64,000 nucleotides of DNA from Ruegeria arenilitoris (GTDB lineage: Bacteria; Pseudomonadota; Alphaproteobacteria; Rhodobacterales; Rhodobacteraceae): positions 62,001-126,000 of the forward strand of contig NZ_WPZO01000011.1 of the NCBI RefSeq assembly GCF_013031355.1. Direction: 5' to 3'. Position 1 is the stretch's first letter. Every line of letters begins with the position of its first letter. The position numbers and the translations under genes are program-made. The notes beneath the pieces were generated by a model, which ran no database searches, was not told the origin of the DNA, and was given only the letters and a program-made list of their open reading frames with translations. Below are positions 44,338 to 52,970 of the stretch, piece by piece.

Positions 44338-46752
44338 ATGGCAAAACCACTTCCGACCGACGTGCAGGTCGCCATCATCGGCGGCGGCATTGTTGGCTGC
44401 GCCACCGCATACCACCTCGCCAAGGCGGGGTGGTCGGTTGCTCTGTTCGAACGCAAGAAACTGACATCCGGCACAACCTGGCACGCCGCAGGGTTGGTCA
44501 GTGAAACACAAGGCGTGCCGGTTATGTCGGCGCTGGCGAAATACGGCCTCGACCTGATGGAAAGCCTCGAGGATGAAACCGGCCAGAACACCGGCTTCAA
44601 ACGCAACGGCTCGATGACCGTGGCGCTGACCGAAGCGCGCGTGGCAGAGTTGCGCCGCAAGGTCGACTATACTCACGGCTGCGGCCTCCGCGCTGAAGAA
44701 ATCAGCCTGACCGAGGCGCAGGACCGTTGGCCGCTGCTGTCGACCGAGGGCGCAAAAGGCGCGTTCTGGTTCCCCGGGGATGGCTATACCAACCCGATCG
44801 ACACCACGATGGCGCTGGCCAAGGGCGCGCGGACCCATGGTGCTCAAATCTTCGAAGACACCAAAGTCACCCGTGTCGTGATCGAAGGGGGCCGCGCCAT
44901 CGGTTTGGAAATCGAGCAGGGCTTGGTCCGCGCCGAGCATGTGGTCAACGCAACCGGCATGTGGGCGCGCGAGTTCGGCCTGACGCACGGCGTGCAGATC
45001 CCGCTGCACTACACCAATCACTATTACGTGGTAACCGATCCGATTGAGGGCGTGACCGGAGATCTGCCCGTCCTGCGTGTGATGGATGAATACGCCTATT
45101 ACAAGGAGGACGCAGGCAAGCTGCTGATCGGCTGCTCGGAACCCAACGCGACCCCGTGGCTGCCCAAGGAGGGCCTGCCCGAGACGTTCGAATTCGACGA
45201 ATTGCCTTGCGATGAAGAGCACCTCTATCCCATCCTCGAAGCGGCGATGGAGCGGGTTCCAGCGTTGGCGACAAGCGGCATCCGCAAGTTCTTCAACGGA
45301 CCGGAGTGCTTTACCCCCGACGCCAAACACTATCTGGGCCCTGTCCCGGATGTGGCGGGCTATTGGGTCGCCGCCGGATTCAACTCGACCGGTATCCAGA
45401 ACGGCCCCGGTGCAGGCAAGGCGCTGGCCGAGTGGATCATGGTCGGCCAGATGACCATGGACCTGACCGATGTGGACAGCCGCCGCATCGTCCCGGGCCT
45501 GAACGCGCGCAGCTATACGGCAACCAAGGCCGCCGAAACCCTTGGGCACGCCTATGCGATGCACTGGCCCTATCTGCGCAAAACCGAAGCGCGCGGCCTG
45601 CGCCGGACACCCTACTACACCCATCTGCGCGATGCGGGCGCGCAATTCGGCAGTGCCAATGGCTGGGAACGCCCCCTCTACTACGGTCGCGAGATAACCG
45701 ACGGGTTCGGACGCGAGCCGTGGTTTAACGATTGGCAGGCCGAGCATCAGGCGCTGCGCACCGATCTGGGCTGCATCGACCTGACATTTGGACGGTTCAT
45801 CGTGGACGGACAGCACGCCCAAGCGCAGATGCAGCGGCTTTGCGGGGCCAATATGGCGGTTGCGCCGGGGGCTCTGGTCTATACCCATATGTTCAACCCG
45901 CAGGGCGGGATTGAGGCCGATGTGACCGTCGCGCGCCTGAGTGCGACCCGTTACATGGTCATGGCCTCTGCCGGGGCCGAGCCGCAGACCGAATACTGGC
46001 TGAAAACGCAACTGGCGGGCACCGGGGTGTCGGTGGTCAATACGACCTCGTCCGAGGCCACATTGGCCCTGATGGGACCCCGCGCACGGGATTTCCTGAC
46101 CGGGCTGACCGATGCCGATCTGTCGAACCAAGCCTTCCCGTTCGGCTGTTGGCAGGTGCTGCATGTGGGTCACGCCCCGGTGCGGGCACAGCGGATCACC
46201 TATGTCGGAGAGTTGGGGTGGGAACTGCACGTGCCCGCCGAATTTGCCCAACAGGTGTTCGAGACCATCATGGCCGCCCCGGATGCGCCACGCCTGTGCG
46301 GTGGCATGGCGGTGGATTCCTGTCGGATCGAAAAAGGGTTCCGCCATTGGGGCCACGATATCGGGCCCTTTGACAGTCCGGTTGACAGCGGCCTGACCTT
46401 CGCATGCGATTTCGCCACCGACTTCACCGGCAAAGAGGCCGTTCAAGCTCGGAAATCCACGGGCGCCACAAGTCGCCTGCTGTCCTTCCGGTTGGAAGAC
46501 TCTGACGCTTTGGTCTTTGGCAAAGAACCTGTCCTGAGTGATGGCAAAATCGTGGGACGGCTGACCTCGGCCAGCTATGGCTGGACCGTGGGTGGTGCCA
46601 TTGGTTTGGGCTATGTCACCCGGCCTGAAGGTATGGAAATGAAAGACCTCGCCGCGCGCAGCTATCAGGTGATGGTGGCCGGGCAGCCTGTTCCGGCACG
46701 GGCCAGCCTGCGCCCGCTTTACGATCCGGACAACGCCCGGATGCGTGGCTGA
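44338..46752 (+). CDS. FAD/GcvT dimethylglycine dehydrogenase-like oxidoreductase (module B, second copy)
   Basis: 804 residues with the same two-part architecture: VAIIGGGIVGCATAYHLA, GTTWHAAG with His49, the FAD element AAGFNSTGIQNGPGAGKALA, then GcvT domains with CGGMAVDSCRIEKGFRHWG and the final SASYGWTVGGAIGLGY. GGGGA precedes the start. It lies five bases after its paralogue. The pair may remove successive methyl groups. It is the last gene of module B and converges on a GlxA-type regulator. Confidence 0.92.
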   Translation: MAKPLPTDVQVAIIGGGIVGCATAYHLAKAGWSVALFERKKLTSGTTWHAAGLVSETQGVPVMSALAKYGLDLMESLEDETGQNTGFKRNGSMTVALTEARVAELRRKVDYTHGCGLRAEEISLTEAQDRWPLLSTEGAKGAFWFPGDGYTNPIDTTMALAKGARTHGAQIFEDTKVTRVVIEGGRAIGLEIEQGLVRAEHVVNATGMWAREFGLTHGVQIPLHYTNHYYVVTDPIEGVTGDLPVLRVMDEYAYYKEDAGKLLIGCSEPNATPWLPKEGLPETFEFDELPCDEEHLYPILEAAMERVPALATSGIRKFFNGPECFTPDAKHYLGPVPDVAGYWVAAGFNSTGIQNGPGAGKALAEWIMVGQMTMDLTDVDSRRIVPGLNARSYTATKAAETLGHAYAMHWPYLRKTEARGLRRTPYYTHLRDAGAQFGSANGWERPLYYGREITDGFGREPWFNDWQAEHQALRTDLGCIDLTFGRFIVDGQHAQAQMQRLCGANMAVAPGALVYTHMFNPQGGIEADVTVARLSATRYMVMASAGAEPQTEYWLKTQLAGTGVSVVNTTSSEATLALMGPRARDFLTGLTDADLSNQAFPFGCWQVLHVGHAPVRAQRITYVGELGWELHVPAEFAQQVFETIMAAPDAPRLCGGMAVDSCRIEKGFRHWGHDIGPFDSPVDSGLTFACDFATDFTGKEAVQARKSTGATSRLLSFRLEDSDALVFGKEPVLSDGKIVGRLTSASYGWTVGGAIGLGYVTRPEGMEMKDLAARSYQVMVAGQPVPARASLRPLYDPDNARMRG

Positions 46753-46773
46753 ACCCGCCATACCGGACCTTCG

Positions 46774-46800
46774 GAACGGCCTCGACGCTAGGGGCCGTTC
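46774..46800. terminator. bidirectional terminator candidate between module B and the GlxA-type gene
   Basis: GAACGGCC (46774-46781) pairs with GGCCGTTC (46793-46800) across an 11-base loop in the 35-base gap between convergent genes. One arm overlaps the last codons of the regulator. No strong U-run on either side. Confidence 0.5.
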
Positions 46801-47786
46801 TGTTCCACATGCGGCGACAGGCCGAATTGCTTGCGGTAGAGTTTCGAGAAATGGCTGGCCGAGGAAAACCCGCAGGCGATAGCGACATCGATGACGCGCA
46901 TGTCGGTCTGTTGCAGCAGCGTCCGCGCCCTCTCCAGCCGCAGCTCCGTCATGTAATTCTTGGGCGAGCTGCCCATGTAGCGCGCAAAAAGCCGTTCAAG
47001 TTGCCGCGTTGATAGGCCTGCTTGGTCGGCGATCAGAGAGGTGGGCAGAGGGTTGTCTAGGCAGTCCTTGATAATGGCTACGGCTTTCGAGAGCTTCTTG
47101 TTCCGATGTTGTAACCGGCAGGCGTCCGTCATGGTCTGGCGGCTGTTGCCAGGCCGCATCGATGCACAGAGCAGGTGATCCGCCACCTGGTTCGAGGCCT
47201 CGGCCCCGGCCTTCTGCCGGATCAGCGCGGAAAACAGGTCCAATGTCGCGGCCCCGCCGCCGCAAGAGGCAACACTGGCTTCGGCCTCATAAACGGTACA
47301 GACCGAGTCCAGTTTCAAGAAGCTTTCCTCAAAGATTGGCTGCAGGCGCCAATGGGTGCTGATCCTGCCCTCACCCGCCAGACCGGCCCGCGCCAGGAAC
47401 AACGCGCCACCACCCAGCCCACACAGGCGCGATCCCAGCCGGGCCGCCTGCCGCAGCCAGCCCGTGATCTTCTTTGATGGCGGGTGCTGCTGCGCATCAA
47501 GTGGGCCGCACACAACGATGCAATCATCGCGGCGGGCCTCCGGCAAATCCCCTTCCACGGCCACGGTCATGCCAGACGAGGAACGGATGGGATCACCCCC
47601 TTCGCTGACGATATGCCAGTGAAAAACGGGTTTTCCCAACGCGGTGTTGGCAGCAGCTAATGAGTCGATGCCGGCCCCCAGATCCAAGGCTGAAAACCCC
47701 GGCATCACCACAAAGATAAATCGGTGCAGGTCGACCCGATCACCCCGGTTTACACTGAGGCCCGTATCGAAATGACCCACACCCAT
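46788..47786 (-). CDS. GlxA-family transcriptional regulator (DJ-1/PfpI-like domain plus AraC HTH)
   Basis: 332 residues. The N-terminal GATase1-like domain (about 20-190) contains FIFVVMPGFSALDLGAGID and SCGGGAATLDLFSALI. A C-terminal AraC double HTH (about 230-325) has ADQAGLSTRQLERLFARYMG and DVAIACGFSSASHFSKLYRK. The same architecture occurs in GbdR, CdhR and SouR, which sense glycine betaine, carnitine and dimethylglycine/sarcosine. It lies convergent to the dehydrogenases of module B, so a methylamine sensor is plausible. The AGGAGG site touches ATG 47786, so GTG at 47780 may be the real start. It also lies just downstream of the PLP operon on the same strand. Confidence 0.88.
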   Translation of the reverse strand: MGVGHFDTGLSVNRGDRVDLHRFIFVVMPGFSALDLGAGIDSLAAANTALGKPVFHWHIVSEGGDPIRSSSGMTVAVEGDLPEARRDDCIVVCGPLDAQQHPPSKKITGWLRQAARLGSRLCGLGGGALFLARAGLAGEGRISTHWRLQPIFEESFLKLDSVCTVYEAEASVASCGGGAATLDLFSALIRQKAGAEASNQVADHLLCASMRPGNSRQTMTDACRLQHRNKKLSKAVAIIKDCLDNPLPTSLIADQAGLSTRQLERLFARYMGSSPKNYMTELRLERARTLLQQTDMRVIDVAIACGFSSASHFSKLYRKQFGLSPHVEQNGP

Positions 47787-47815
47787 CCTCCTGCTTTAGA
47801 TCAAAGCTTCGGCTG

Positions 47816-49075
47816 TCAGCCGTCCTGACCCAGCACCTTGATCGCACCCAGCAGGCGGGCAATCTCTTGTTCTGTGTTGTAGTGACAGAACGAGATGCGG
47901 ATACAATCCAGCAAACCCAGCGGCGTGAGGACATTGCCCGAATAGTGGTCGGCCTTGCGGGTATGGGTGCGAATGCCCTGCTGGTTCAGGATTTCGACCA
48001 CGTCCTCCGAGGCTTTGCCGTCGACCACGATCGACACCAGCCCCTCGCGCGCTGGGTTATCGGCCCCGGCCAGAATGGTGACGTGGTCCATATCGCGCAA
48101 GCCCGGCAGGTTGCCCGTGCCGTTGATGGCGGTGTTGGTTAGATGGGTCTCATAGGCATGGATGGCGCGACCTGCGGCCTCGATCCGCGCGCGGGGCTCG
48201 GTTTCGTCCGACACCTCTCCGCCCAGCCAATCGAAATAAGAGACCACGTCCGACACGGTGGCGTAAGAGCCAGTATCGCGGGTGCCGAACTCCCAGCCGG
48301 TGGCCGGGGCATCGATCAACATGTCATGGGGCGTGGCGCTCAGCTTGTCGGAAATCCACGCAATGCCATAGCCGTGGCGCGAAAACACCTTGTAGGGCGA
48401 GATCGCGTAGCCATCGACATTGTAGGCGTCCAGGTCCAGCTGCCCGTGCGCCGCGTGCTGAATGCCGTCGACGATGATCATGCAGTCTGGCGACACCACC
48501 CGGATCGCGGCCGAGATTGCGGCCACATCCATACCCATGCCGGTGACCGGCGAGGCGTGCAGTATCGTCGCCACCGCGACATCCGGGGTCATCAGCGCGG
48601 TGTAATCCTCAGCCGTGACCAAACCGGATTCGTTGTCATGGGGGACATTCACATAGTCCAGCCCGGCAATTTCGGCCCAACGGCGCGCGGCACTGCGGGT
48701 GGCGGGGTGTTCTATGGAGGAGCCGATAACTTTGGCCCCTTTCGGCGCCACCAGACAGGCGGTGCGGATCATGCGGAACAGAAGCTCGGTGCCGCTTTCG
48801 CCCGCAAAGAACTGACCGCTAGTGGCGTTCATGAACACGGCCAGATCACCTTTGGCCTTGTTGATCACGTTCTGTGTCCCCTGCCCCGCCGGGTTAATCC
48901 GGCCCGGATTATCCGGGATCGCAGCGTAGAACGCCGAGGTCTCGGCCACCGATTTCAGCGTCAGCGCGCCACCGGCGTTTTCGAAAAAGATGCGCTCACC
49001 CTGGAACGGGCAGCTGTCGACATGGGCAAACCGGTCGCGAATGGCGTCGATGAGGGCAGGGTTGTCTTGGATCAT
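47816..49075 (-). CDS. class V aminotransferase / cysteine desulfurase-like protein
   Basis: 419 residues, PLP fold type I. Candidate active-site residues are His123 (SSIEHPATR), Asp203 (IVDGIQHAAHG) and Lys229 (YAISPYKVFS). The C-terminus ISFCHYNTEQEIARLL matches the cysteine-desulfurase-like (VC1184-type) subfamily, whose reactions are mostly unknown. It lies last in a run of PLP and dehydrogenase genes, 19 bases after the cyclase-like gene. A lyase or desulfurase role on an amino acid intermediate is possible. It is probably not a housekeeping SufS. Confidence 0.83.
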   Translation of the reverse strand: MIQDNPALIDAIRDRFAHVDSCPFQGERIFFENAGGALTLKSVAETSAFYAAIPDNPGRINPAGQGTQNVINKAKGDLAVFMNATSGQFFAGESGTELLFRMIRTACLVAPKGAKVIGSSIEHPATRSAARRWAEIAGLDYVNVPHDNESGLVTAEDYTALMTPDVAVATILHASPVTGMGMDVAAISAAIRVVSPDCMIIVDGIQHAAHGQLDLDAYNVDGYAISPYKVFSRHGYGIAWISDKLSATPHDMLIDAPATGWEFGTRDTGSYATVSDVVSYFDWLGGEVSDETEPRARIEAAGRAIHAYETHLTNTAINGTGNLPGLRDMDHVTILAGADNPAREGLVSIVVDGKASEDVVEILNQQGIRTHTRKADHYSGNVLTPLGLLDCIRISFCHYNTEQEIARLLGAIKVLGQDG

Positions 49076-49094
49076 GGGTCAGTCCTGTGAGTTG

Positions 49095-50108
49095 TCAGAG
49101 CGCGCGGCTCACGATCGTGCGGCAGAGTTCAGCCACGGCAATATGGCTTTGGCGGGGGAAACCGTCGACATTGTCGTCGACGATCCCGTGGGTTGAGTTG
49201 ATCAGGCCGTTGGCGACCATGGTGTCCAACAACAAGGCTTCGCGCTCGGGCGTGTGCAGCAGTTTGGCGTTGCACGCGCGCGCGGCCATGGCGGCGGCAA
49301 TCGCTGTACAGCCCCAGTTGGAACAGGCGGCCGTCACCAGCACGTCACAGCTGGTGACCGCTCCGATCCCGCCGCCACAGCCGCATTGGCAGGTGTCACC
49401 ATAAGGCACATGCGCTTTCACATGGTCAGCGACCTTGCCCATGCCGATCTCATTTCCGCCGTCACCGACGGCCACCACCGGAATGCCATGCTCCAGCGCC
49501 AGATCGAACAAGAAATCCACGCGCGCACGGCCCATGCCATAGTCGATGCCGCGCATCGAGTGATAAACGCCGAATTCGTTGCGCCCGACGCGCTCGGTCG
49601 AGAAGAGAAGATCGGGGTTCAGTTCGGCCAAAAGTGTCTCGGCTTGCGCCTGACCACTTGCGTCATCGGTGGCGTAGGGCAGCACGACAATCGTGGCGAG
49701 GCTTTTGTCTGCCTTGGCAATCGCCGCCTGTTCCAGCGTCACGGGGAACAGCCCGGCAGCCTGACATGTGTTCTGGATCGCGGGCAGCAGGGTTTCTTCG
49801 CACAGCATCACGCAGGTCACGTTGCGCGCCAGAACCAAAGCTCGCGCAATTGCCGCCGCACCCGAAGGCCCGTCGTTTTCGCCCAGCTCCGGCGTGATCC
49901 AAGCTCGCGAGACCGAGCCGGTCGTCAACACAACCGTCCCGCCCTCGGGCACTGCCATCAGAGCGTCTGCGGCGGCGCCGATCAGCGAGCGGCCCTCAAG
50001 CGCGCGCGCCGCTTCGAACAGGTGCTCGACGCCGCGCTCACCCATGTCGATATTCACCAACTGGTCCAGCCGGTTATCCAGCCGGTTGATCAGAGCCGTT
50101 TCGGCCAT
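49095..50108 (-). CDS. D-glutamate cyclase-like protein (DUF4392 type)
   Basis: 337 residues. The core resembles the DUF4392/D-glutamate cyclase C-terminal domain: VVLTTGSVSRAW, CEETLLPAIQNTC, FSTERVGRNEFGVYHSMRG and the strongly conserved VAVGDGGNEIGMG. A Cys-rich loop follows (TCQCGCGGGIGAVT). The vertebrate relative interconverts D-glutamate and 5-oxo-D-proline. No membrane or signal segment. It directly abuts the SelA-like gene. A cyclic amide/D-amino acid step is the best guess, but the real substrate is unknown. Confidence 0.75.
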   Translation of the reverse strand: MAETALINRLDNRLDQLVNIDMGERGVEHLFEAARALEGRSLIGAAADALMAVPEGGTVVLTTGSVSRAWITPELGENDGPSGAAAIARALVLARNVTCVMLCEETLLPAIQNTCQAAGLFPVTLEQAAIAKADKSLATIVVLPYATDDASGQAQAETLLAELNPDLLFSTERVGRNEFGVYHSMRGIDYGMGRARVDFLFDLALEHGIPVVAVGDGGNEIGMGKVADHVKAHVPYGDTCQCGCGGGIGAVTSCDVLVTAACSNWGCTAIAAAMAARACNAKLLHTPEREALLLDTMVANGLINSTHGIVDDNVDGFPRQSHIAVAELCRTIVSRAL

Positions 50109-51371
50109 TCAAGTGTCTCCAAACAGCGTGGCTGCAAACCAAGATTTGTCGTTCAGATGGGCCGCCGTCTGGCGCATTGCCGACATCAGACAGTCAGCTA
50201 CCGCCATTGCGCCCCCGGCCCGAGCCACCGCACCCGAGGTCGGCTTAAGGCGGATTGAGACCCGCCCGCCGGGCTGACCGTGGGTATTGACCGTGACGAT
50301 CCCCTTGTCCCGCAGCATCAGCATGCCGATCGCGGCGGTCACTTCAGCGGGCACCAAATCCGACTTGTCGGCACCTGCCATGCCCAGTGCGATCTCCATC
50401 GCATCCTGTTCGTCAATCTTGGGACCCAAGGCGGAACGGGTCACGCGCCCTGCCCCCAGCGCAGTTTCCAGTGCGTCCGCCAGATCCTGCCCGTCCTGTG
50501 CTTCTTGCAGCAACAGATCGGGGGTGAAGCCCTGCAAACTGCGCATCGCGCCGACAGCCACGGGGGCACGGGCCTCCATCCCCAACTCACTGGCCTTGGC
50601 CTGAACCGGGATCAAAGCCGCCGGTTCGCCACAGAGCACCCCGGCGCGCGGGCCGGACAGACCGGCCTTGTCTGCATTGGTAATCACCAGATCGGCCCCA
50701 AAAGACAGCGACGCCCCGCCACCATGCAACACCGGTCGGAACCGCGCCCCATACGCGTCATCGAGAATCGTGACACAGCCTGCCTTTTTCCCGGCGGCCA
50801 CCGCGTCCCGGATCAGGTCGTCGCCCAACATTGACAGTTCCGACGTGACCGGAGTGACAACAAAGAGCGCCGGATTATCCTCGGCCAGCGCTTGGTTCAC
50901 GGCCTTCAGATCATGCACCTCGCGCACCGGCACTCCGGCCAGCCGCGCCCCACGCAGGACCGATGCGTGACTGCGATCGCCTTCGGCCACCAGGGACAGC
51001 ACCGGCTTACCGCCCGAATGGGCCAACACGGTCGCCACGATCCCTGCGCTGGTGCGGTTGACCACCGCTGCCGCTTCATGCCCCACGCCACCCAGATGGG
51101 CGATGGCAGCCTGACGCAATTCCTCTCCAAACAGACCGGGGCCGATCCATTCCTCGCACAATAGGGTCAGATCCTCCGGCGTAGCCGGATAGAATCGCAG
51201 ATTTCCGGTGCAGATGGCGATCTTGTCGATCCCTTCCCGGGCCACGAAATCCGCCGCCACACGCCCGGCCTGGGCCAACCTGCGCACCTCGTCCGCCGAG
51301 CCCTGCAGCAGCGAACCCCGAGCATATCCCACGCCGGGGTCAATAGCGTTGCCGAACCGGTCCGTGTTCAC
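50109..51371 (-). CDS. SelA-like PLP-dependent enzyme
   Basis: 420 residues from a GTG start that overlaps the aldehyde dehydrogenase stop as GTGA. Fold type I PLP enzyme resembling selenocysteine synthase and its catabolic cousins (such as ammonia-lyases): HEAAAVVNRTSAGIVATVLA near the PLP loop, Asp205 in ILDDAYGAR, and Lys235 in NADKAGLSGPRAGVLCG, matching the SelA DKLLGGPQAG pattern. There is no tRNA-Sec or selD nearby, so a metabolic lyase, racemase or cyclase-type role on an amino acid is more likely than selenocysteine synthesis. Confidence 0.78.
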   Translation of the reverse strand: MNTDRFGNAIDPGVGYARGSLLQGSADEVRRLAQAGRVAADFVAREGIDKIAICTGNLRFYPATPEDLTLLCEEWIGPGLFGEELRQAAIAHLGGVGHEAAAVVNRTSAGIVATVLAHSGGKPVLSLVAEGDRSHASVLRGARLAGVPVREVHDLKAVNQALAEDNPALFVVTPVTSELSMLGDDLIRDAVAAGKKAGCVTILDDAYGARFRPVLHGGGASLSFGADLVITNADKAGLSGPRAGVLCGEPAALIPVQAKASELGMEARAPVAVGAMRSLQGFTPDLLLQEAQDGQDLADALETALGAGRVTRSALGPKIDEQDAMEIALGMAGADKSDLVPAEVTAAIGMLMLRDKGIVTVNTHGQPGGRVSIRLKPTSGAVARAGGAMAVADCLMSAMRQTAAHLNDKSWFAATLFGDT

Positions 51372-52852
51372 GCGCCGCCCTCGATATTGATGGTGACGCA
51401 TTTGCGATAGGTATAGGCCTCCAACGCGCCTTCGATGGAATATTCGCTGCCCATGCCCGATTGCTTGGTGCCACCATAAGACATGCCGGGGATCTGCCCG
51501 CCGCCCTGATTGACCTGAATCCAGCCCGCATCAATGGCGCGGGTCAGGCGGGTTATCCGGCTGACGTCATGTGTGAACAGGAACGCGGCCAGCCCGTAAT
51601 GGGTGTCATTGGCCATGGCGATCACTTCTTCTTCTGTCTCAAAGGGGATGGCGACCATGACCGGCCCGAATACCTCTTCCCGTGCAATGCGCCAGCTGTT
51701 GTCGACGCCGGTGATGATGGTCGGGTTGGGGCAAAATCCGGCCGGGTCCTCGGTTGGTGTTTCACCGATCAGGAACGTTGCGCCTTCGGCCTCGGCCTCG
51801 GCTACAAAGGCACGGATCTCGCCATAGCGTTCGGCGTTCACCACCGCACCCATATCCACATCCGGGTCCAGCGCGTCGCCGACTTTCAGCGCTGCCGATT
51901 TCTCAGCCACTTTGGGCATCAGCGCATCCCAGACGTCCTTGTGCACGAACAACCGCGACCCGGCGGTGCAGCTCTGACCCTGACGGGCAAAACGCATGGC
52001 ATTGGCAACCTGCTGAGCGGTGCTGTCCAGACGGCCATCGGCAATAGCATCCGGGAACACGATGGTCGGGGATTTACCGCCCAGTTCCAGCGTCAGCTTG
52101 GCGATGCGGTCGGCGGTGGCCTTACCGATCAGCTTGCCCACTTCGCTTGATCCGGTGAAAGACACTTTGTCGATGCCGGGATGCGAGGCCAGCGCGGCCC
52201 CTGCCTCTTCCCCCAGCCCGGTCACAACGTTGAACACACCTGGCGGGAACAGACCATCGGCCAGTTCGGCCAGTTTCAGGATCGCCAGTGGCGCGTCTTC
52301 TGCGGGTTTCAGCACCAGGCAATTGCCGGTCGCCAAGGCCATCGAAATCTTCACTGCCCCCAATTGCAGCGGTGAGTTCCAGGGGATGATCGAGCCTACA
52401 ACCCCATGCGGCTCACGGGTGGAATAGCTCAGCAGACCGGGGCCAAGCGGCAGGGTCTCGCCCTTCTGCTCAACCGCCACACCACCATAATACTTCAACA
52501 CCCCGGCGGCGCCCATCGCTTCACCACGCGATTGCGTCTTGATGGCGTTGCCCGACTCGGCGGCCAGAACACGGGCCACCTCTTCGGCATTCTCTTCCAA
52601 GCGACGCCCAAGTTCTGTCAGCAGCTTACCACGCTCGCTCGCAGCCAGAGAGCGCCACGCTGGCAACGCGGCACGGGCGGCAGCGACAGCCAAGTCGACC
52701 TCGGTCGACGTGCCGCGACCGACCTCGCAGATCGGGGCACGGCGCGAGGGGTTCTCGACCACCAGCCGCCCTTCGGGCCAGTGCCAGGCCCCGTTGATGT
52801 AACTTCCGGCCAAACCCGCGTCGGGCAGTCTCGGTTCCAGGTGTGTCGTCAT
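51368..52852 (-). CDS. aldehyde dehydrogenase family protein
   Basis: 494 residues. NAD(P)-binding and catalytic features are intact: SIIPWNSPLQ, FTGSSEVGKLI, the general-base Glu in LELGGKSP, the nucleophile Cys in QGQSCTAGSR and EEVFGPVMV near the C-terminus. It oxidises an aldehyde or semialdehyde to the acid in the cytoplasm. It follows a class III aminotransferase gene and precedes a SelA-like gene, so it probably takes the semialdehyde formed by that aminotransferase. Confidence 0.92.
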   Translation of the reverse strand: MTTHLEPRLPDAGLAGSYINGAWHWPEGRLVVENPSRRAPICEVGRGTSTEVDLAVAAARAALPAWRSLAASERGKLLTELGRRLEENAEEVARVLAAESGNAIKTQSRGEAMGAAGVLKYYGGVAVEQKGETLPLGPGLLSYSTREPHGVVGSIIPWNSPLQLGAVKISMALATGNCLVLKPAEDAPLAILKLAELADGLFPPGVFNVVTGLGEEAGAALASHPGIDKVSFTGSSEVGKLIGKATADRIAKLTLELGGKSPTIVFPDAIADGRLDSTAQQVANAMRFARQGQSCTAGSRLFVHKDVWDALMPKVAEKSAALKVGDALDPDVDMGAVVNAERYGEIRAFVAEAEAEGATFLIGETPTEDPAGFCPNPTIITGVDNSWRIAREEVFGPVMVAIPFETEEEVIAMANDTHYGLAAFLFTHDVSRITRLTRAIDAGWIQVNQGGGQIPGMSYGGTKQSGMGSEYSIEGALEAYTYRKCVTINIEGGA

Positions 52853-52970
52853 CCCTGTTCTCCTTGGCAGGCTGAGGGCATTTCAGAAATAAGGTGCGCC
52901 GCCTGAAAGATAGGGAGACTCGGCGGCGCAGGGGTCGGATGAGAGCTTGGGCCCGACCCCGAAAAGGCGA

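Noticed and set aside
44299..46761. 820-codon open frame on the minus strand opposite the second module B dehydrogenase
   Set aside because: It is the mirror of a clear FAD/GcvT gene. High GC at third positions keeps the opposite frame open. The translation is His/Arg/Pro-rich without recognisable domains.
50109..51371. Selenocysteine synthase (selA)
   Set aside because: Only the fold and active-site pattern match. There is no selB, selD or tRNA-Sec nearby and the neighbours are catabolic.
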